From Delphinapterus leucas (lineage: Eukaryota > Chordata > Mammalia > Artiodactyla > Monodontidae): a stretch of DNA of 64,000 bases. Numbering within the stretch: position 1 is the stretch's first letter; each line of letters starts with the position of its first letter. The notes beneath the pieces are model-generated. The model saw only the letters and a list, made by a program, of their open reading frames with translations. It searched no databases and was not told where the DNA came from. Of this stretch, positions 1 through 12,504 are shown one piece after another. The position numbers were made by a program, and so were the translations under genes. Location of the stretch: the NCBI RefSeq assembly GCF_002288925.2, contig NW_022098031.1:7920354-7984353 (forward strand), in the 5' to 3' direction.

Positions 1-1237
1 TGAAGGCCTTTAGGTGTAATGTAATGTGTATTCTCTAGTTCTCCACAGGCTCCAGTACTCCTTGTTATCTTCTATCAGGCTATTTCACACATACTGGCTA
101 CCTGTCTGGCCCCTGAAGGCACTTACGATTACCGTCCTTAAAGAAGACACTAATCTATTAAATCCATGTAAGCCAGTACTACAGTGGGAAATGGCTGGTC
201 TGAAAATTACAGCACGCGCTGTGCAACCCTTTTGGGGCATCTTTTTGCAGATCTATCATGCACAGAACCTGGACAGCTATGATGAGTATGAAAAGGGTGC
301 AGCTGCCAAATCCAGCGGCCTTATTCATTATCCCCCAGAGGGCAAATTATTTACATGTATAACAATGCATTTCACATACAGTTACCAAGCAGCAGCATCA
401 ATTTCTTCAGATACAAAAGAGTTTCATCTAAACGGCTCTCAGGGAGTAGGCACCATGCCCACATAAAACAACAGAGGTAGCTTCATTCTCAAAAATGAGC
501 ATTATTAAAATGTCAAAATAAATATCATGCAGAAATATAGCAAGAAGAGGCAGTAGGTATAGGCAATCACCTAGTCCCTCTGAAATCAGACCCAGAAGTT
601 CAGAAGCAGCTTTGAACAAGACAAGAGTTTGGCGGCGCCCATTATGTTTGGGGGAGGCTGTTTTCTGCCTTAGATGGATTGGTTGACAGCACATCACAGA
701 AAGTTATTAAGTGTCTACTTTCACCAGGCATGACTTTCTTTTTCAAAAGTGCTTAAATTCACTAAACAAGGAAAAGCAGGCACTATACAAACAGAGTCAT
801 TAATAATATAAATCTCACCTAGAGTAAAAGAATAATATGGGCTGTCTCATTGTTCTGCATAAATAGTGATTTCTGTGGTTTTCCATTTGTCCTCTCTATG
901 GATTTTTCTCCTTTGGTGCATCTCATCTCTCATTTTATTCAAGTACTTTTTCAGGGGACTTAATGAACACAACTTGGAGGAAATCAGCTAATAATACCTC
1001 CATTTCTCATCTGGACAGCCAAGAGGCCTCGCTAACCACCACGCTTCCCCTACGATTGGACCTTTTTACCCCTCCCAGTGAGGGCTTATCTCTTAATCTC
1101 TTAGTGCTTGCAATGGGGTCCTTAAATTGGTCTTCTAGCTTCAGTATATGGTTTGACAGTCCTTAATATGCATGCCATCCAGTAGGTTATTTATTCCTGG
1201 GTTTACTGTGAAACTGCCTGGCTGGAATCTGTGTTTT

Positions 1238-1454
1238 TTTTTTGTTTTTTTTTTTTTTTTTTTGCGGTACGTGGGCCTCTCACTGTTGTGGCCTCTCCCT
1301 TCGCGGAGCACAGGCTCCGGATGCGCAGGCTCAGCGGCCATGGCTCACGGGCCCAGCCGCTCCGTGGCATGTGGGATCTTCCCGGACCGGGGCATGAACC
1401 CATGTCCCCTGCATCGGCAGGCGGACTCTCAACCACTGCGCCACCAGGGAAGCC
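1238..1454 (-). mobile_element. CHR-type tRNA-derived SINE, short class
   Basis: Minus-strand copy: a poly-T run at its left (the A tail) followed by the CHR body and ending at ccaccagggaagcc. The 9-bp direct repeat ctgtgtttt lies on both sides (1229-1237 and 1455-1463) and fits a target-site duplication. Open frames read through it, with peptides such as AMAHGPSRS, are SINE artefacts. Confidence 0.9.
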
Positions 1455-1870
1455 CTGTGTTTTCTTTTAAAACCAACTTCCAGCAGTTTTCTATTCACTT
1501 TGTTTTTAACTGAGGACTGGGACGTGGTTCTAGAAGTCAATGGCAGTTACAGTATCATTTCAGAGAAAAACCTCCCTAGCTTCCTCACACTGAGCCCATC
1601 TTCCTCCATATTCTCCCCATCACATGGAAAAAGCTTTCCAAATTTCTCTTTGGTCTGCAAAACGCTTTTCCAAGTAAGTGGGCAGTCTATAACATTGGAA
1701 AATATTGGACCTGCAAGGCTTGTGAGAGACAGAAAATCAAAGAGAGCTGAGGTAGGGGCAACATGCAACATCAGGAAAAGAGAAATGAGCAGATCAGGCA
1801 AGACCTTGGTGAGGCACCACCCCCAGCCTGAACTTCTCCACTGCATTTAGAAGAGACTCAAAATCTTTTC

Positions 1871-1918
1871 AGTCTTTTGAAAGTTTATACTCTCTTTGGT
1901 ATAAACTTTCAAAAGACT
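1871..1918. repeat. Perfect 20-bp inverted repeat with 8-nt loop
   Basis: The left arm (1871-1890, beginning agtcttttga) is the exact reverse complement of the right arm (1899-1918). The spacer is tctctttg. Pairing stops at once outside the arms (c1870 against t1919). It lies in intron 8 and is not part of a transposon I recognise. Either strand could fold as a hairpin. Confidence 0.95.
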
Positions 1919-2561
1919 TAAAGTCAAAGCTACTATGAGGTTCCAGACATGTTGGCTCCCTTGGGAGACCCTCGATCCTCCCTAACCTGTCACCAATTAT
2001 TTCTATACAGAGAAGAACCTCTCTGCTGGTCCCTGCCCGATTCTGAGCCCCAGTCTCCAACAATGAACTCAGAATTCACACACACTTAGAAGACTGACCT
2101 TAAATCCACTTCTCCTACATATCTGCTTATGTACGTAAATAAAAGTTAACACTGACTCTGGGTTTTCTGTATTTTTGTGTACTAGATCGTGAGTTCTTTG
2201 AAGTAAGTACAACTTCTTTGTCTTTTCCCTATTCCTACCTCATGGTACCTAGGATTCTTTAGCCACTTAAAGAATATCTGTTGACTTGAACTGGCTTCTA
2301 CAGAAAAGCAGGTACATTCTAGGCAAAGAACAACTGAAAAAGAGGACAAAAGAAAGTGAGAGAAACAAGATTAATGATCTCTAATAGATGGAAGTGGTTT
2401 TGGCTACTGGGGCTAGGGCAGTCCATGGCCAGGGGTGTTGGAACCATACTAAAGAATATAAATTCCAAAAGAAAACTTACTCATTCTCCAAATTCACTGG
2501 CCCTAGTAAAACAGGTTTCAAGGTTCAATTATTAGTTTTATCTTGCAAGTGTAAAAATAGA

Positions 2562-3215
2562 AACAATAATGGCTCCCCAAAGATATCCATGTCTTAATCT
2601 CCAGAACTTGTGAATATGTCACCTTTGCAGACATGGACTTTGAATGAATACCTTTGAATTATCCAGGTAGACCCCACATCAGTCCTTAAAAGCAACGGTC
2701 AGGGGCTGCCCTGGTGGCGCAGTGGTTGAGAGTCTGCCTGCCGATGCAGGGGACACGGGTTCGTGCCCCGGTCCGGGAGGATCCCACATGCCGTGGAGCG
2801 GCTAGGCCCGTGAGCCATGGCCGCTGAGCCTGCGCGTCCGGAGCCTGTGCTCCGCAACGGGAGAGGCCACAATAGTGAGAGGCCCGCGTACCGCAAAAAA
2901 AAAAAAACAATGGTCAGTGAGAGAGAGAGACAGATGTGACAATGGTAGGATGGTCAGAGAGATGCAGCATTACTGTTCTGAAGATGGAGGAAGGGGGCCA
3001 CAAGCCAAGGAATGCAGGCAGCCCTTAGCAGCTGGAAAAAGCAAGGAAATAGATTCTCCCCCAGAGCTTCCAGAGAGGAACACAGTCCTGCTGGCACCTT
3101 AATCTTAGCCCAGTGAGAAGTGTGTCAGACTTGTAACTTTATGAAACTGTAACAGATTTATACTGTTTTAAGTCAGGAGTAATTTGTTCATTGTAATGAT
3201 AGAAAATGAACACAA
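2562..3215 (+). mobile_element. MLT1-type (MaLR) LTR, interrupted by a SINE
   Basis: The left part resembles the 5' half of MLT1 LTRs (ggctccccaaagatatccat...). The right part has the internal gene-poor LTR body and the typical end (aactttatgaaactgtaacag... gtttt aagtc... aatttgttcattgtaatgatag). A CHR SINE sits inside at 2703-2907. This is an ancient non-autonomous retroviral-like LTR with no coding capacity. Confidence 0.65.
2703..2907 (+). mobile_element. CHR-type SINE, short class, nested in MLT1
   Basis: Plus-strand copy starting gggctgccctggtggcgcag and ending in an A tail. The 10-bp flanks caacggtcag (2693-2702) and caatggtcag (2908-2917) differ by one base and mark the target-site duplication within the older LTR. 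Confidence 0.9.
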
Positions 3216-3339
3216 AAGGCAATCCTTGGCTTCAGCATTGCCCTCTAAACTGGTGAACTGGCATTCCCTGTGTAGCCCCCAAACCAGAAAGATTTCTTAT
3301 TCTAAATGAAACTGTCCCTCTACTCTTCCTTTCCTCCTT

Positions 3340-3445
3340 CACCACTTGGCTGGCTTTTTCTCATCTTTCAAGACTCAGCACAAAGTTCCTCTCCTCTGAC
3401 AAATCTTAGTTTTATCTATATAGACTATGAATTTTTGAAAAGTGA
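3340..3445 (+). mobile_element. L2 LINE fragment
   Basis: The stretch cttcaccacttggctggctttttctc, followed by tttcaagactcagcacaaag, resembles the part of L2 upstream of its 3' end (tcattcttcaagactcagctc). It is short and diverged. Confidence 0.4.
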
Positions 3446-3636
3446 GGACCCTGTCATATTCTTTATAAATGTTAGTTTGAATGATGCAATTAATCAATCA
3501 TCATTTAATGAAAGGGACAATAAAACTGCTTTCTTTCTAAGAAAGAAATTAGATCACTCACTAGGATCTACCTACATTCACATCTATGAAGTTCTACCTC
3601 ATTCCTTCTCCTCTCTTTGGACACATGGGCATGCGC

Positions 3637-3659
3637 ACGCACACACACACACACACACA
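3637..3659 (+). repeat. CA dinucleotide microsatellite
   Basis: A run of about eleven CA units preceded by gcgcacg. No other feature is attached. Confidence 0.95.
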
Positions 3660-3861
3660 GCCTGGCAGGGTTGAATCCCAGTTTGTAGCTGTTCAGAATA
3701 AGACTAGTAAGCAAAACATTCATCTCTGATCAAGAGTATAAACTGCAGGGATCAAAGGCTGAAACCAGAACATTTCAAGAGAAATTGGAAAGGCACAGAA
3801 AAGTTCCAAAATGTGGAGTCTAAAGCCGGAGCTTAGGTTTGAGAATTAAATAACAGGACTC

Positions 3862-4082
3862 ATGTTGTGGTGGTTTTAAAATATATCTACAAATATTTTG
3901 ATGCTCCTTTCTCCGAACAGTGGAGACGAATTCTCCTCCCCTAGAGTATGGGCTGAAGTGAGTCCCTTCTAATGAATAAAACGTGGCTGATGTGATCAGC
4001 ATATGATCAAGCCACAAAAGGCATTACAACTTCCTCCCTCAGTAACTATCTCTGTCTGCCTGTCTCTTCCCTTCTCTTTCTT

Positions 4083-4113
<31 letters not shown>

Positions 4114-4360
4114 TCTGAAGGAAGCCTGTTGCCAACAGCCAGGTGACCGAGCCATCTTGGGAGAACTTTCCCAAACCTGAAGACATCTATGGGCCCAGCC
4201 CACATCTTAACACCAACAACAGGAAAGTCCCTAAGCCAAAACCACTCAGCTAAGCTACTCCCAAATCTCCGAACACAGAAACCATGAGATAATAAATGTT
4301 TATTGTTTTAAGCCACTAAATTTTGGAATTACTTGTTACGCAGTAATAGCCAATATATGT
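3862..4360 (+). mobile_element. MLT1-type (MaLR) LTR
   Basis: The 3' end is diagnostic: gagataataaatgtttattgttttaagccactaaattttgg, then ttacgcagtaatag. It includes the polyadenylation hexamer AATAAA that LTRs carry. A CT/GT-rich low-complexity tract (4047-4115) interrupts the middle. Confidence 0.75.
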
Positions 4361-4476
4361 GAGATACAATCCCTGGAGTACAGGTTACAAATTGGAAGCC
4401 TAGCTCCTAATTCAGTCTACAAATATATTTTCCTCAGCTTGTAATGATAGATTTCTTTTTAAGAGCCAACATTTTT

Positions 4477-4681
4477 TTTTTTTTTTCTTGCAGTACGTGG
4501 GCCTCTCACCGCTGCAGCCTCTCCCGCTGCGGAGCACAGGCTCCGGACACGCAGGCTCAGCGGCCATGGCTCACGGGCCTAGTTGTTCCGCGGCATGTGG
4601 GATCCTCCCGGACCGGGGCACGAACCCGTGTCCCCTGCATCGGCAGGTGGACCCTCAACCACTGCGCCACCAGGGAAGCCC
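4477..4681 (-). mobile_element. CHR-type SINE, short class
   Basis: Minus-strand copy with a poly-T run at the left. It is flanked by a perfect 16-bp duplication, aagagccaacattttt, at 4461-4476 and 4682-4697. The perfect duplication indicates a fairly young insertion. Confidence 0.95.
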
Positions 4682-5514
4682 AAGAGCCAACATTTTTAAA
4701 TCATTAAATTTCGCTTAGAAATCTAGATTTCCAGCCTCTCTCAAAATTTTGGAGATCCAGCCACACAAAGGCCCACATTCCCATCTGGCAGCCTCGTGCT
4801 GTAGAAGAGGCATGCTCTCCTGAGTCCACCGCAGTCCCCACTCAACCCTGCTCATCCCCACACTGACGCCAACAGCATGGCTTTTGCACTGCTATTTCTC
4901 TTTTGGTAGAAAAATATTTCTCAGTTCCTGTATCTCTATCAAAATTAGGAAACCAAAGGTATACTGAAAGGGCTTTGCATCTTAAGAAATCTAGGAGAAC
5001 AGTTGTTTCTTGGCGGGAGTGAAGAATATTCCTACATGCCTAATACGCCATCAATGTGTGTCTGTGTCAAATACACACAATTTGGGATCCTATATTTTCT
5101 TCCTCCAGTACCTTTGCTCATTAAGGCTAACAGACTGGACCCTGTAGGTAAGTGAGCTTGCTAAACCTGCTCTTTCTTACTCCAGGCTGCTTGAAATGGG
5201 GCTAGGATGTGGCATATGAGCTTGCTAGAGCTGGCTCTTCAGCAGCTTAAAGGTAGCCGCCAACATTATACCTTTCCTCTCATACTGATTGTTTTGAGAA
5301 GAACCTTGCTGAGACCATAGTAACTATTAACTCTTTTTCTGGCTTTGCACTTATAATAATTGTTTAGCATGAGCTGCTTATTGCTGGCTCAAATTGTGTC
5401 TGACCAAACCCATACTGACTAATCAGAAATAATCCCAAGTACAACCTCTACTTTACCATAAATGCATAATTTTCATTATTACAAATGTTTCTAGGAAATA
5501 AACACTGAACTAGA

Positions 5515-5722
5515 ACAAGAGTTGGCAAATTGCAGCACACAGGCCAAATCTGGCCCACTGCCAGCTTTTACAAATAAAGTTTTATCAGAACACAGCCACA
5601 TTTATTCATTTATGTACTGTCTGTGGCTGCTTTTACACCACACTGGCTGAGCTAAGTAGTTATGACAGAGACCTCATGACCTGCAAGCCTCAAATATTTA
5701 CAGTCTAGCCAATCCCTGAATG
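5515..5722 (-). mobile_element. hAT-type non-autonomous DNA transposon relic
   Basis: Contains gagttggcaaattgcagcacacaggccaaatctggccc, then ataaagttttatcagaacacagccac. It belongs to the common mammalian family whose ends read 'ggtcagcaaactttttctg'. Four copies occur in this window (also near 6392, 24610 and 27935). I do not name the subfamily. Confidence 0.6.
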
Positions 5723-5906
5723 AGAAGGATAAAATACAAAGATTTTGACAGTTAATAGGCCAAGAACACATTGCGCTTCAAAGGAACACACATGGGGAAG
5801 AGTAAAGACGCCATGCCCTCTCCAGAGTGTTTGCCTTATTACTCATAGTCAGTAACTCTAAAACTTTCTTTACCTTATGAATGGACATAAACAGAATGGG
5901 TTTTTA

Positions 5907-6122
<216 letters not shown>

Positions 6123-6254
6123 CTAATTATAACTTTGCTACTGTAATTAATGTTACCAAATTTCACCAATCCTAAGATTTTTTATCAACTCTGAAATCCA
6201 GATACATCTTACAACCATGGCATCTTAAATTATGTGATATATAATATGCTAACA

Positions 6255-6385
6255 AAATAACAGTGACTACTATTTTCAAGAGCGTATCATATGCCAAACA
6301 TGTGTTAAGTGTTTTATTACATGCACTGTCTCTTTGAATACTCAAGAGAAACTTGAATTAAAGTAACTTATTGGTGCAATATTCT
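6255..6385 (-). mobile_element. MIR SINE fragment
   Basis: Diverged reverse-orientation MIR: cagtgactactattttcaagagcg, then atgccaaacatgtgttaagtg. It stops before the CCAAGGTCACA-like core. Confidence 0.4.
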
Positions 6386-6391
6386 ATAGAC

Positions 6392-6616
6392 CAGGGGTGT
6401 GCAAACTACAGCTGCAGGTCAAATCTGGCCTACTGCCTGTTTCTGTAAATAAAGTTTTATTGGAACACAGCCATGCCCATTCATTAATGTATTGTCTATG
6501 GCTCCTTTTGCCTAAAACGGCAGAGCTGAGTAGTTGTGACTGAGACCATATGGCCCACAAAGCCTAAAACATTTACTAGCTGGACCTTTACTGAAAAAGT
6601 TTGCCAATTCTTGCTA
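6392..6616 (-). mobile_element. hAT-type non-autonomous DNA transposon, near full length
   Basis: Begins ccaggggtgtgcaaacta and ends aaaagtttgccaattcttg, so both terminal inverted repeats are still recognisable. The middle contains ataaagttttattggaacacagcc. It is the best preserved of the four copies of this family in the window. Confidence 0.65.
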
Positions 6617-7637
6617 CAGATAATGATAAAGCCAAAACTTGAATCCAGCTTATCGTGATTTCTAAACTCTTGTTCTCAACCCTTAAGTTACACTGCATCC
6701 CATGTTACACTTTGCAGGGCACTGGGAAACAGCAGAAGATCCTATTGTCATCAACAGATGTCTTTTCCCGTGGACCATTTATCTGTCTATAACACAAGCA
6801 ACTCTTTTGAGCCTTCCCACTGGAAGACCCTCCCAGTCCCCTGCTTTGACTAGCCTGGACTAGGTAATAATAGAAATTTACATCCTCTCTCATTTGCCTG
6901 TGCTTTCACTTGGAGCCAGAGACCAGGCAAAGGCAGGTATGTGTCACAATGAAGCAAGGCGGATGCCTTCCTGAGTCATTGCCATGAATCACAAACCGTT
7001 TCCTGATACCAAGCTATCCTGGAATATATGACTGGAAATGAATCAAAAGGCAACAATATTTTATTTTCTTGACAAAAACTAATGAGCCAGGTAGTAACTG
7101 AAAGATGTTTCCTAATTTCACCTGAGTTCCTCATAAGTGTATCACTTCAAATAGATGCTATAACATAAATGCCAGGTACTACCACCAATATCACAAGTAT
7201 AAAGTAAGTTGGATGGTCATGAGGCTGAAGCAAGGGAATGGTGGTCAAAGGCAGACGATGGGTGCCAACATAAGACATATGGCATTACTTGGTCAAAAAG
7301 TTCTGTTCCCACAGCTCAAACCACATGCCCAACCCTGGCCAGCCACTTCCCAGACACATCAGGTTGAAAAAGCAGCCAAATGAATACGTGGACATGATAC
7401 TGAAAGAAACTCCAAATTCATTCTCTATCAACTGTGTGCCAACAGCCTCCTTTTCGTACAGAAATTGAATTTGTGGAAAAGCATATGTGGTGGTTACTCT
7501 CCAGTCACACTCCTTAAGGTGGTGAATCAGACTCATTGGATTTTAGGGCATAAGGAGAATTTAAATGTTATCAGAGCCCTTCATTTTACCTATGAAGAAA
7601 TTAAAGACAGAAGGAGGAAAAAAAGAAAGCTAACATA

Positions 7638-7925
7638 GTGCCTTCCCTGGTGGCGCAGTGGTTAAGAATCCACCTGCCAATGCAGGGGACATGGGTTCAA
7701 GCCCTGGTCCAAGAAGATCCCATGTGCCACGGAGCAACTAAGCCTGTGCGCCACAACTACTGAGCCTGCGCTCTAGAGCCTTCGAGCCACAGCTACTGAA
7801 GCCTGCGTGCATAGAGCCCGTGCTCCGCAACAAGAGAAGCCACCGCTCGCTGCAACTAGAGAAGACCCGTGCACAGCAACGAAGACCCAACGCAGCCAAA
7901 AATAAATAAATAAATAAATTTATTA
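7638..7925 (+). mobile_element. CHR-type SINE, long class
   Basis: Full-length plus-strand element with the caactactgagcctgcgctctagagcc body and an aaaataaataaata tail. It is flanked by an 18-bp duplication, aaaaagaaagctaacata, at 7620-7637 and 7926-7943. It inserted into the left end of a MIR. Confidence 0.93.
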
Positions 7926-7929
7926 AAAA

Positions 7930-8180
7930 AGAAAGCTAACATATACTGAGTTCCTATTATGTGCTGTGTACTGGGCTAAATGTTTTCATATCCCATTAGT
8001 AATTTCATCTTCACTTACAAAGAAGTCTTATTATTCCCATTTGACAAATGGGGAAACTAACATTCAGTAAATTTAAGCATTTTTTTTCCAAGGACACACT
8101 GTTAATAAGAGACAGAGACAAGATTTGAAATCAAATTCCTCTGACTCAAAGCTGTGCTCCTTCTGTTCTATTAACTTACA
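7930..8180 (-). mobile_element. MIR SINE
   Basis: Reverse MIR signature: tactgagttcctattatgtgctgtg, then cccatttgacaaatggggaaac, then ccaaggacacactgttaataag. Confidence 0.65.
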
Positions 8181-8351
8181 AGGTGGAGTAAACGAGAAGG
8201 GCTGGGCGGGGCACAGCTTCAGTTGTGGAGAACGTTTAACCAAGCTGGTTAGCACAGGTAAAAATGTAGCCAGTGTGTCCTAAGTCTCTTTTCCTGCCAC
8301 TCAGTCCTCAACCCTCCAGATTACCCGAGGAGCCATTTTAAAAATACCAAT

Positions 8352-8575
8352 GGGGCTTCCCTGGTGGCACAGTGGTTGGGGGTCCGCCTGCCGACGCGGG
8401 GGACGTGGGTTTGTGCCCCAGTCCGGGGGGATCCCGTGTGCCGCGGAGCGGCTGGGCCCGTGAGCCATGGCCGCTGAGCCTGCAAGTCCGGAGCCTGTGC
8501 TCTGCAACAGGAGAGGCCACAACAGTGAGAGGCCCGCGTACCGCAAAAACAAACAAACAAACAAACAAAAAAAAA
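8352..8575 (+). mobile_element. CHR-type SINE, short class
   Basis: Full short-class body on the plus strand, ending in an (AAAC)n tail. The flanking duplication is short and uncertain (ccaatg against acaatg). All the open frames that overlap it are artefacts of the element. Confidence 0.9.
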
Positions 8576-11117
8576 CAATGACTGGGCGCTACAGAAGAGC
8601 AATGCAGTCAGACTCTCTGGGACAGGCCTGAGCAGGTATAAGACACAGGCAGGGTGGAGACCCTCTGTCGTAACAGACGATGCTCGGAACACCCTGAACA
8701 GGCTTCAAGCAACTAGTACTTAAAACTAAAGCTAAATGTGATTATGTAATTTTGAGCTGCCCAAATTTAATGCCACTAAAATTACATCATACAAACATAC
8801 ATACGTACTGAGGAACAACGAAAGGTGGTAAGGAAAGCTCACTAGGTAGCAAGTTACTCCTCCACATGCACTTGACTCAGTTAGAGATCAGTTAAAGGTG
8901 TTTGATTCAGCATACTTCTGTGCTGAGAGTGGACCCTGTAGACTCGCTCCTGTGATCAGTTTTTTAAAGGCCATGCAGTCTGCACCAATGTTGGAATTGA
9001 GAGGCCCACCATGGATAAATCTGAGTACCCCCATTGTAGCTTATGATGTAAGTACTAAAACACTCCTACTGAACCAGGCAGAAAATATGACAACAATAAT
9101 TTCAAAATTAGACCAGATGTCAAACTCCAGGGAAATACTAAAGATGGTGAGTATTAGCTCATGGTATGAATAAATAAATTAAACAGTAGCTAAAAGAACA
9201 ACTATTGTGGCCAAGAAGTATTGAATGCTTCCGATGGGCCAGGCACAGCGCTGGGTGCTTCCCAGTGTGAGAATGGGACAGGTCATGGTTACAGTGGTGG
9301 ATTCTTGTTGCAAAACTGGGTTTACTCTTGAGCTTGTTAAATACTTGAAGACAGTCTTCTACCTGCCTAAGTACCAATGGAGTCCAAAGGCTTATAGGTA
9401 GAAGGGAAAGCGAAAAGTTGGCAGTTAAAAAGGAAAGAAGGAGGAAAATACGAGAGATCCAAAGACTTGGAGTCAATTCTTTGTGGTAGAAAAGGAGCTA
9501 TCACCTGAAATTTAAGTTAAGGTGTAATTATCAGAAACCTATAACCCACAGCCAACTAAAGAACCTTTAAAAGCATTACAAGGTAATCCAACCATACACA
9601 GAAGAGAAATTATAAATTTGAAAGAAAAAAATCATACAACACAGCAGAATAAGTTATATTGTTTCATTAAGAATGAAAGCCTGAAGCAAGAATTCTAACA
9701 GAATTACTAATGGAATGCTCGGGATGCCTTTGCCCTGTTCTAAGTAGAAATGATTGCGCTACTTTGTACCTTCTTCTCCGCTCTGTCTCCACGTAGAGAC
9801 CCTAAGAAGGAACTGCTGTTCAGATCTCTGAGCAAGTAGAGATGCAGTTCCTACAGGAACCCCACTTCTCACTGAGTCAAGGCTCAAGCACCTATATTTC
9901 AAGACCATAAATAACGTTATTATCGTTTGTGACTTTGGTGGAACATTCTCAGAAATAAACACTGGGTTGTTCTCATCCCAGTGTCTTTGGCTAAGACACG
10001 TGGTATAGACAAAGGAAATTGAAGTCCCTGGAAACTCTTCAGACAACAAAGAAAGATGTTTAACGTTGCTAATTAAAGCAATCTATTAACTTTGAAAAGT
10101 TGACATTTTTTTTAGTTTCTTTGAGACCAAAGGACTTGGAAGCTGGGTTGACTAGCTTTCAGGGGCTGAAAGAGATTCCAGACTGTTGGGAATCTGCAGG
10201 AGAAGCCTGAGCCTCCTCTCCAAACTTTGTATCAATTAATTTCCGTGGGACTGAAGTCATGCTGTCTCACACCGCTTCACAAAGTGCAATAGCTATTATG
10301 TCCTGTCTGTAAAGTAGTTCACGATCCCTATGCTGGTGTTTCATCCACAGCTGGAACCCTGAATATCTAATTATGAACAGGTTTCCGATGTGAGTCCACA
10401 ACTACTGCCTTATCTCACCAGGTCTCTCTTAAAAGATTCAATTATTTGGCTATAATTGCACCTGTCAGCACACGCTGCCTCCAATCTCCATCCACAACGG
10501 CAAACTTTTCTCTTTTTAACTCACATCCCTTTGATGCATTTTCGCCTGAATAATGCTTCTCAGAGCTCTTTTCACAGAAGCACTGTGTTCACTGGAAATG
10601 TAGGACCTTTCAAAACTGTTAACACTGTAAAACATCATGTCTCCTTTTGAAAAAAAAAATAGAAAGAAAGAAAAAGAAAAGCTAGAGCTGATATCAGACA
10701 CTAAACTTTTTGCTGCTCTAAATTGGAATCTTCTCTGATAAGCCCTGTTAAGAGGATTCTAAAGCTTACAAAGGGACCTGGGCAAAATACCTCCAGGGAA
10801 TTCTTAAATCATTCTAAGGAAGCTGCAATCACTTTGCTGCTGGGAAAAGAAGGGTCCTAGTTGTTAAGTTCAAATTCAAAATGGGTCTGGCATTCTTCTC
10901 TTATCAGTTTTCAAAGCTGACTCATCCGCATTGAACAACTTTTTATTTTTGCTGTAAATTAAAGCTTTTAAGAAGCAGTGAGTGGGCATGCAGCCTTTGC
11001 TTCCCATCCCAAATCAGCACATCTGTCTTTGAAACCCTATTGCTATAGGTTTTGTTTGTTCTAAATAACAGGGAAGCCAACACTTTAGCTAAATCGCGAA
11101 GAGAGGAAAAGGAAGAT

Positions 11118-11137
11118 GGGGTTGGGGGATGGGGGGG
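11118..11137 (+). other. G-quadruplex-capable G-rich tract
   Basis: Runs of 4, 5 and 7 guanines separated by two-base loops (TT and AT). The last run can supply two G3 tracts, giving four in all. It lies on the strand opposite to TPH2, in intron 7. Confidence 0.7.
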
Positions 11138-12004
11138 TGGAGGTTGCACTGATGAAAAGAAGCTGGAGGAGGACCTGGAAGCCAAAATAGGGTATTTTTT
11201 CAGCTTTCACGCAACCTTTGGTGGGCAAGTGCAAGTAATCTGGGATAACACACTGGGACGCATTGAAAAGGGGGTGACTTGGTTTGTTTTCACTTCACTG
11301 AGGAGATAATAACAGGAATTAATTTGGTACTGAGGCAATTGTTTTCAGTGCTTGTTTTAGAGCCATATACAGAGTTTCTTTAGATTTAAAATAGCATACT
11401 GTAAAATCTGGCCGATAAGATAAGGTTTTAGGCAGTTCTGAGGGTCACTCCGCCTTATGTCCCTGTCAGGTTATAGATAAATACATATGTGGCCCTCTTT
11501 TTATGAAGCCAAGCACCTGGATATTGCCCTGGTGGAAATCTTCTTTCTTTTTTTCCCCCTAGGAATCATAAGGAAGGCCATCAATGCTACTCTTCTTCAG
11601 TACAACTCTATTAAGACTAGCAGAAGATATTACACTTATTTTTTTTTGGAATTTAGTTCAAGAAGCATTTTTGTGTACCTGTTACATACCAAGTGCTATG
11701 TTAGGAACTGAGACTTAAAAGTAAATAAGACATAATCCTAGAATAACCCTTAGCAAAAGTTACCTCATGGTTCCATAAAAGAGCAAATAGCAAGTACTAA
11801 CTTTCCTGATCTAGTGAAAGAAATAGTTTCCAGTTCTTACAAGTACCACAAAAGGGCTTCAAGGGAAACTGTCCATAGGTCTCCAGTTCCCCTTCATCTC
11901 AGATATTTCTTATCTCTTGAATAAATGAGAGATTTTTTAACTCTTTCCCCGTGTGCTCCCCCTCCCCAAATTTGCACTAGATATTAAGGAGGTAATATCA
12001 CATA

Positions 12005-12430
12005 AGGGTTATAAGAACTGTATATAGTCAGGAGTCAGCCCTAAGTCCATGTTGCACATTCCTGTGTAGGCAAGTTACTTCGAGCAGTGATGTGCAATAG
12101 GGCTTCCTGCAATGATGGAAATATTCTGTATCTGCATCGTCCAATATGGTAAGCCACTTGGTTCAGGTAATTATTGAACATCTTAAATGTGACCAGCACT
12201 ACTGAGGAACTAAATTTACGGTTTTATTTCATTTTACTTAATAAATTTAAATAGTCACATCTCTACCATATTGGACAGCACGGATGTATTGTTTTTTCGT
12301 CTGTAAACTGGAGATTATAAGGGTCCTTATCTCATGGAGTTCTTAAACAGTATCATAAGATAATGCATTAGAAACATAAATTCCCAACAAGTTAGGTATT
12401 ATTGCACATTAAATTATACTTACACCTGAG
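12005..12430 (+). mobile_element. MIR SINE split by a DNA transposon
   Basis: MIR-like pieces lie on both sides (gtaggcaagttacttcgagcagtg on the left; cgtctgtaaactggagattataagggtc on the right). They flank the hAT-like insertion listed next. Both pieces are on the plus strand and in the right order. Confidence 0.5.
12085..12287. mobile_element. hAT-Charlie-like MITE with inverted ends
   Basis: Inner arms cgtccaatatggtaagccac and accatattggacagcacg are inverted copies. The body carries attgaacatcttaaatgtgacc. This matches a common mammalian hAT family recalled as MER3/MER58-like; the name is unverified. Confidence 0.55.
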
Positions 12431-12504
12431 TCTATTGTACTTCAGTAGGTTTTGCCCTTTTGGAAGATATTTTACCACTTAAATAAGCAGCAGTAAGTTT
12501 CTCC

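Noticed and set aside
1172..1540. Several overlapping open frames with similar peptides (…AMAHGPSRS…), repeated near 2700, 4480, 8340, 13880, 20150, 40640 and 46030
   Set aside because: They are the six-frame shadows of CHR SINE copies; the same peptide appears at each SINE because the element is GC-rich and short of stops.
3637..3659. CA repeats and direct repeats considered as a CRISPR-like array
   Set aside because: Simple dinucleotide runs without unique spacers; the organism is a mammal.
7638..7925. tRNA-like A and B boxes in the SINEs as possible tRNA genes
   Set aside because: The boxes are the inherited Pol III promoter of a tRNA-derived SINE; no cloverleaf or anticodon arm of a functional tRNA is kept.
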